Positions 61,298 through 64,000 of a stretch of 64,000 bases of DNA are shown here, one piece after another. Position 1 is the stretch's first letter; every line of letters begins with the position of its first letter. The DNA is from an uncultured Prevotellaceae bacterium (GTDB lineage Bacteria > Bacteroidota > Bacteroidia > Bacteroidales > Bacteroidaceae): positions 225,542-289,541 of the forward strand of contig CASFNA010000006.1 in assembly GCA_949295905.1 (NCBI GenBank), given 5' to 3'. Under the pieces are notes generated by a model. It had not been told where the DNA came from. It saw only the letters and a program-made list of their open reading frames with translations, and did no database searches. The translations under genes and the position numbers were made by a program.

Positions 61298-62545
61298 ATG
61301 GCTAAAATAAAACCATTCAAGGGCGTGCGTCCGCCACGCCAATATGTGGAGGACGTAGAGTCGCGGCCATACGACGTGCTTGATTCGGAGGAAGCGCGCA
61401 GGGAAGCCGGCGATAACGAGAAGAGCCTTTACCATATAATAAAGCCCGAGATTGACTTCGCCCCGGGCACGAGCGAGTATGACCCGCGCGTGTACGAGAA
61501 GGCGGCCGAGAACTTTAAGAAATTCCAGGACAAGGGCTGGCTCGTGCAGGACGGCAAGGAGCAGTATTACATCTATGCCCAGACCATGAACGGCAAGACG
61601 CAGTACGGCCTCGTGGTGTGCGCCTACGTTGACGACTATCTCAACGGGGTTATCAAGAAGCACGAGCTTACGCGACGCGACAAGGAGGAGGACCGCATGA
61701 AGCATGTGCGCGTGAACAACGCCAACATAGAGCCTGTATTCTTCGCTTATCCTGACAACGCCGTGCTCGACGCGCTCATCATGCGCTACGCCGGGACTGC
61801 CCCGGAGTATGACTTCATAGCCCCGGTGGACGGATTCCGCCACCAGTTCTGGGTGATTTCCGACGATGCCGACATAGCCACGGTTACCGCCGAGTTCGCC
61901 AAGATGCCTTCGCTCTACATCGCCGACGGGCACCACCGCTCCGCCGCGGCCGCCCTCGTGGGGGCGGAGAAGGCACGGCAAGACCCCAACCGTGACGGCA
62001 CGGAGGAGTACAACTACTTCATGGCCGTGTGCTTCCAGGCATCCCAGCTCACCATACTTGACTATAACCGCGTGGTGAAGGACTTGAACGGCCTTTCCTC
62101 CGCCGAGTTCCTGGCCGCATTGGGCAAGAATTTCGAGGTGGAGCAGAAGGGCGAAGCAGAGTACAGGCCACGCCGCCTGCACGAGTTCTCGCTCTACTTG
62201 GACGGCCGGTGGTACAGCCTTACGGCCAAGCCGGGCACGTTTGACGACACCGACCCCATCGGGGTGCTCGACGTTGACATATCGAGCCGCCTCATACTGG
62301 ACGAGATACTTGGCATAAAAGACCTCCGCTCTGACAAGCGCATCGACTTCGTGGGCGGCCTGCGCGGCCTCGGCGAGCTGAAGCGCCGCGTAGATAGCGG
62401 CGAAATGCGCATGGCGCTGGCCCTTTATCCCGTAACGATGAAGCAAATCATGGACATAGCCGATAGCGGCAAGATAATGCCCCCGAAGGCTACATGGTTC
62501 GAGCCGAAGCTGCGCTCGGGCCTCGTCATCCACAAGCTTTCATGA
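61298..62545 (+). CDS. DUF1015 family protein
   Basis: This 415-residue cytoplasmic protein matches DUF1015, for example in FKGVRPPRQYVEDVESRPYD, YIADGHHRSAAAALVGAEKA and KRIDFVGGLRGLGELKRRVD. The HHR motif resembles the ParB/sulfiredoxin nucleotide-binding fold, and an ATP-dependent serine kinase role has been discussed for relatives. Its location 29 bases after serA, in line with serC, supports a link to serine metabolism. It overlaps the next gene by 4 bases. Confidence 0.9.
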   Translation: MAKIKPFKGVRPPRQYVEDVESRPYDVLDSEEARREAGDNEKSLYHIIKPEIDFAPGTSEYDPRVYEKAAENFKKFQDKGWLVQDGKEQYYIYAQTMNGKTQYGLVVCAYVDDYLNGVIKKHELTRRDKEEDRMKHVRVNNANIEPVFFAYPDNAVLDALIMRYAGTAPEYDFIAPVDGFRHQFWVISDDADIATVTAEFAKMPSLYIADGHHRSAAAALVGAEKARQDPNRDGTEEYNYFMAVCFQASQLTILDYNRVVKDLNGLSSAEFLAALGKNFEVEQKGEAEYRPRRLHEFSLYLDGRWYSLTAKPGTFDDTDPIGVLDVDISSRLILDEILGIKDLRSDKRIDFVGGLRGLGELKRRVDSGEMRMALALYPVTMKQIMDIADSGKIMPPKATWFEPKLRSGLVIHKLS

Positions 62546-63147
62546 GCATGGGGGCCTTGATGAGCCAGGACGAGTTCAGGACCATTGCAAACGTAGGCGA
62601 GGGTACTTACTCCGAGAAGAGGAGCAAGTTCCTCGCCTTTGCCCGCCATGTGGAGAGCGTGGCCGAGGTCAGGGCAGTCTTGCAGGATTACCGCAAGCGT
62701 TATTACGACGCGCGCCATGTGTGCTACGCCTACGTGCTCGGCGCGGAGCGCGGCGAGCTGCGCGCCAATGACGACGGCGAGCCCGGCAGCACGGCCGGCA
62801 AGCCAATCCTCGGGCAAATCAACAGCCTGGGGCTGACCGACGTGCTCGTAGTCGTGGTGCGTTATTACGGCGGGGTCAACCTCGGCACGGGCGGCCTCAT
62901 CGTGGCTTACAGGACGGCGGCCGCAGAGGCCTTGGCCGCGGCCCAAATAGTGACGCGGCAGGTGGAGGACGTCGTAACGTACAGCTTCCCTTACGTGATG
63001 ATGAACGCCGTAATGCGCGTGGTGAAGGAGATGAAGCCGCGCATAGTGTCGCAGGATTATGGCGGCACGTGCGAGATAAGGCTCGCCATAAGGCGGTCAG
63101 AAGCCGGAAAACTTAGGGCGAGGCTCGAAAAACTTTCATTTGAGTGA
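62542..63147 (+). CDS. YigZ/IMPACT family protein
   Basis: This 201-residue protein has the UPF0029/IMPACT N-terminal domain with EKRSKFLAFARHVESVAE, ARHVCYAYVLGAERGELRAN, DDGEPGSTAGKPILGQI and VVVVRYYGGVNLGTGGL. The C-terminal part is a YigZ-like ferredoxin fold. The function is not settled; eukaryotic IMPACT affects translation control. The ATG at 62542 overlaps the DUF1015 stop (ATGA); a longer frame from 62494 is less likely. Confidence 0.92.
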   Translation: MSMGALMSQDEFRTIANVGEGTYSEKRSKFLAFARHVESVAEVRAVLQDYRKRYYDARHVCYAYVLGAERGELRANDDGEPGSTAGKPILGQINSLGLTDVLVVVVRYYGGVNLGTGGLIVAYRTAAAEALAAAQIVTRQVEDVVTYSFPYVMMNAVMRVVKEMKPRIVSQDYGGTCEIRLAIRRSEAGKLRARLEKLSFE

Positions 63148-63155
63148 CGTTTTTC

Positions 63156-63186
63156 TTTGCCATGTGAAATATTTGTATTACCTTTG
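63156..63186 (+). promoter_or_regulatory. Promoter of tRNA-Ser
   Basis: TTTG (63156-63159), 19 bases, TACCTTTG (63179-63186): an exact consensus match. Transcription would start about 40 bases before the tRNA. Confidence 0.85.
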
Positions 63187-63234
63187 CACCCGTCAAAGGC
63201 CGCGGACGGCTCCGCAAGGGGCGCAGGCTGGAAA

Positions 63235-63322
63235 GGAAGGTTGGCAGAGTGACCGAATGCGCTGGACTCGAAATCCGGTATACCCATTGCGGGTATCGGG
63301 GGTTTGAATCCCTCACCTTCCG
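63235..63322 (+). tRNA. tRNA-Ser(CGA)
   Basis: The acceptor stem GGAAGGT pairs with ACCTTCC (63315-63321). The anticodon stem CTGGA/TCCGG holds the loop CTCGAAA with anticodon CGA at 63269-63271. A long variable arm (ATACCCATTGCGGGTAT) marks a class II tRNA, and the T-loop TTTGAATC is normal. The discriminator is G and no CCA is encoded, so it must be added after transcription. It reads UCG codons. Confidence 0.95.
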
Positions 63323-63337
63323 CAAAGAGTTTGAGCA

Positions 63338-63370
63338 GGGAGGCAGGCTTGCGGCTTGCCTCCCCTTTTT
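63338..63370 (+). terminator. Intrinsic terminator after tRNA-Ser
   Basis: GGGAGGCA pairs with TGCCTCCC around an 11-base loop, followed by CCTTTTT. It ends the tRNA transcript 16 bases after the 3' end. Confidence 0.85.
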
Positions 63371-64000
63371 CGTGCAAACACGTCAGTGCCAGCCGGTTAT
63401 GCCGCGCGGTGAAACCAGTGCGTTAACGTTAGTTAGGTATAAGGTCAATGTTGTGATAACCCTATTCCAAGCGGTCGGTTGGTAATCAGTCATTGCCTTG
63501 ACGGCGACTTTCAGTTCCGCAGAAATGCGGAATCCGTTACACATTACGTCATGCTCATACTGTAATTGTCATCTGTCATTTGTAATTTGTAATTGTAAGC
63601 GGTATGCGCGCCGCGCCCCCGCGCCGCTGCATGGCCTGAACGCCGCTGACGGGGCGGCTCCGCGCCATGTCGTAAACATGGCCTTTGCGTGGCGCGAATG
63701 CCGTCTTTACGGGCGGTAAAGATGCTTGTTCGCGTGCGAAATGCAGCTGTTCCGCAGTGCTCGTGTGCCATTCGTGCGCTTTCGCCCAAGGGTGCAAACA
63801 CGGCGTGAGGCGCGCCGCGGTTGGGCCGCGCTTACAATTACAGATGACAGACGGGGGCGGATGCCGGCGCGGCGGATGTCAGGGGGGGACGTGAAGGTGT
63901 GTGATGACAATTACAAATGACAGATGACAATTGCCATGCGGCGCATGTGGAGACGGAGAGAGATAGAATTTTATATTATATATATTATATAAATATAATA
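63371..64000. other. Terminal spacer with repeats and no convincing gene
   Basis: No frame here looks like a gene; the short ones have repetitive, arginine-rich or low-complexity translations. Composition swings from very GC-rich (around 63600-63680) to almost pure A/T in the last 30 bases. An inverted repeat at 63566-63850 is described separately. Confidence 0.6.
63566..63935. repeat. Interrupted inverted repeat of GTCATCTGTCA / AATTGTAAGCG type
   Basis: AATTGTAAGCG followed by GCGCGCCGCG (63590-63615) is mirrored by CGCGCCGCGG ... CGCTTACAATT (63811-63840). The flank TGTCATCTGTCATTTGTAA is mirrored by TTACAGATGACA and repeated at 63905-63935 as ACAATTACAAATGACAGATG. The arms embrace about 200 bases of GC-rich DNA. 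Confidence 0.6.

Noticed and set aside
61253-62533. Antisense frame of 426 codons opposite DUF1015
   Set aside because: Produced by GC-rich codon use of the real gene; no recognisable motif.
63498-63920. Several short open frames at the end of the window
   Set aside because: They overlap in many frames, have repetitive Arg/Ala/His-rich translations and lie in repeat-rich DNA.

Overview
The window looks like a chromosomal segment of a Bacteroidales bacterium, most likely Prevotella or a close relative. Support comes from recurring promoters of the Bacteroidetes type (TTTG, 19-20 bases, TAnnTTTG), a type IX secretion plug protein, SusC/TonB-type receptors, fimbrillin lipoproteins, BspA-type leucine-rich repeats, an isolated HU / COX24-like ribosomal protein / RNase G cluster, and a short lysine-type SerA. 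The genus is inference; the order is fairly secure.

Layout. 1-1974: end of xylulokinase and xylose isomerase (xylose to xylulose 5-phosphate). 2106-5394: manC-gmd-fcl, the complete route from mannose 1-phosphate to GDP-L-fucose. 5495-7598 (minus): RNase G, a 29-residue COX24-type ribosomal protein and HU. 8493-19154: a 10.7-kb accessory block, all on the plus strand and nearly gapless from 9568 on. It holds three fimbrillin-type lipoproteins (one fused to leucine-rich repeats, a BACON-like domain and an M64 metallopeptidase), an NTF2-like protein, a probable outer-membrane protein, a second leucine-rich-repeat lipoprotein, a possible DNA-binding protein and a membrane-anchored Ser/Thr kinase. 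This is the best candidate for an undescribed system. 19263-25992: YeiH-type transporter, gyrA and two paralogous secreted TPR proteins. 26216-32063: nucleoside transporter, bifunctional nuclease, RsmE, a DUF4836-like lipoprotein and an ABC transporter pair. 32228-39175: aroB, a large outer-membrane receptor, the type IX plug protein and MltG. 39311-46306: glnS, a TPR protein, DedA, the Maf/KdsC/DUF2520 operon and a FemAB-like protein. 46420-49893: TonB receptor, an unidentified structured RNA region and riboflavin synthase. 50053-56423: TolC/MacA/MacB-type efflux with its own LytS/LytTR two-component system. 56588-63322: phosphoglycolate phosphatase, DEAD helicase, serC, serA, DUF1015, a YigZ/IMPACT protein and tRNA-Ser(CGA). 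The last 0.7 kb has no convincing gene.

Between genes there are two kinds of repeat. One is a dispersed palindrome built on AAAGGCCGTCTTT, seen in at least four spacers with weaker copies elsewhere. The other is a set of long inverted repeats made from simple A/T-rich words, usually between convergent genes. Several leaders also look regulatory: upstream of ribE, between serC and serA, in front of glnS, and a hairpin that contains the start codon of the TonB receptor at 46420. All assignments come from reading the sequence and remembered family features; no database search was possible.
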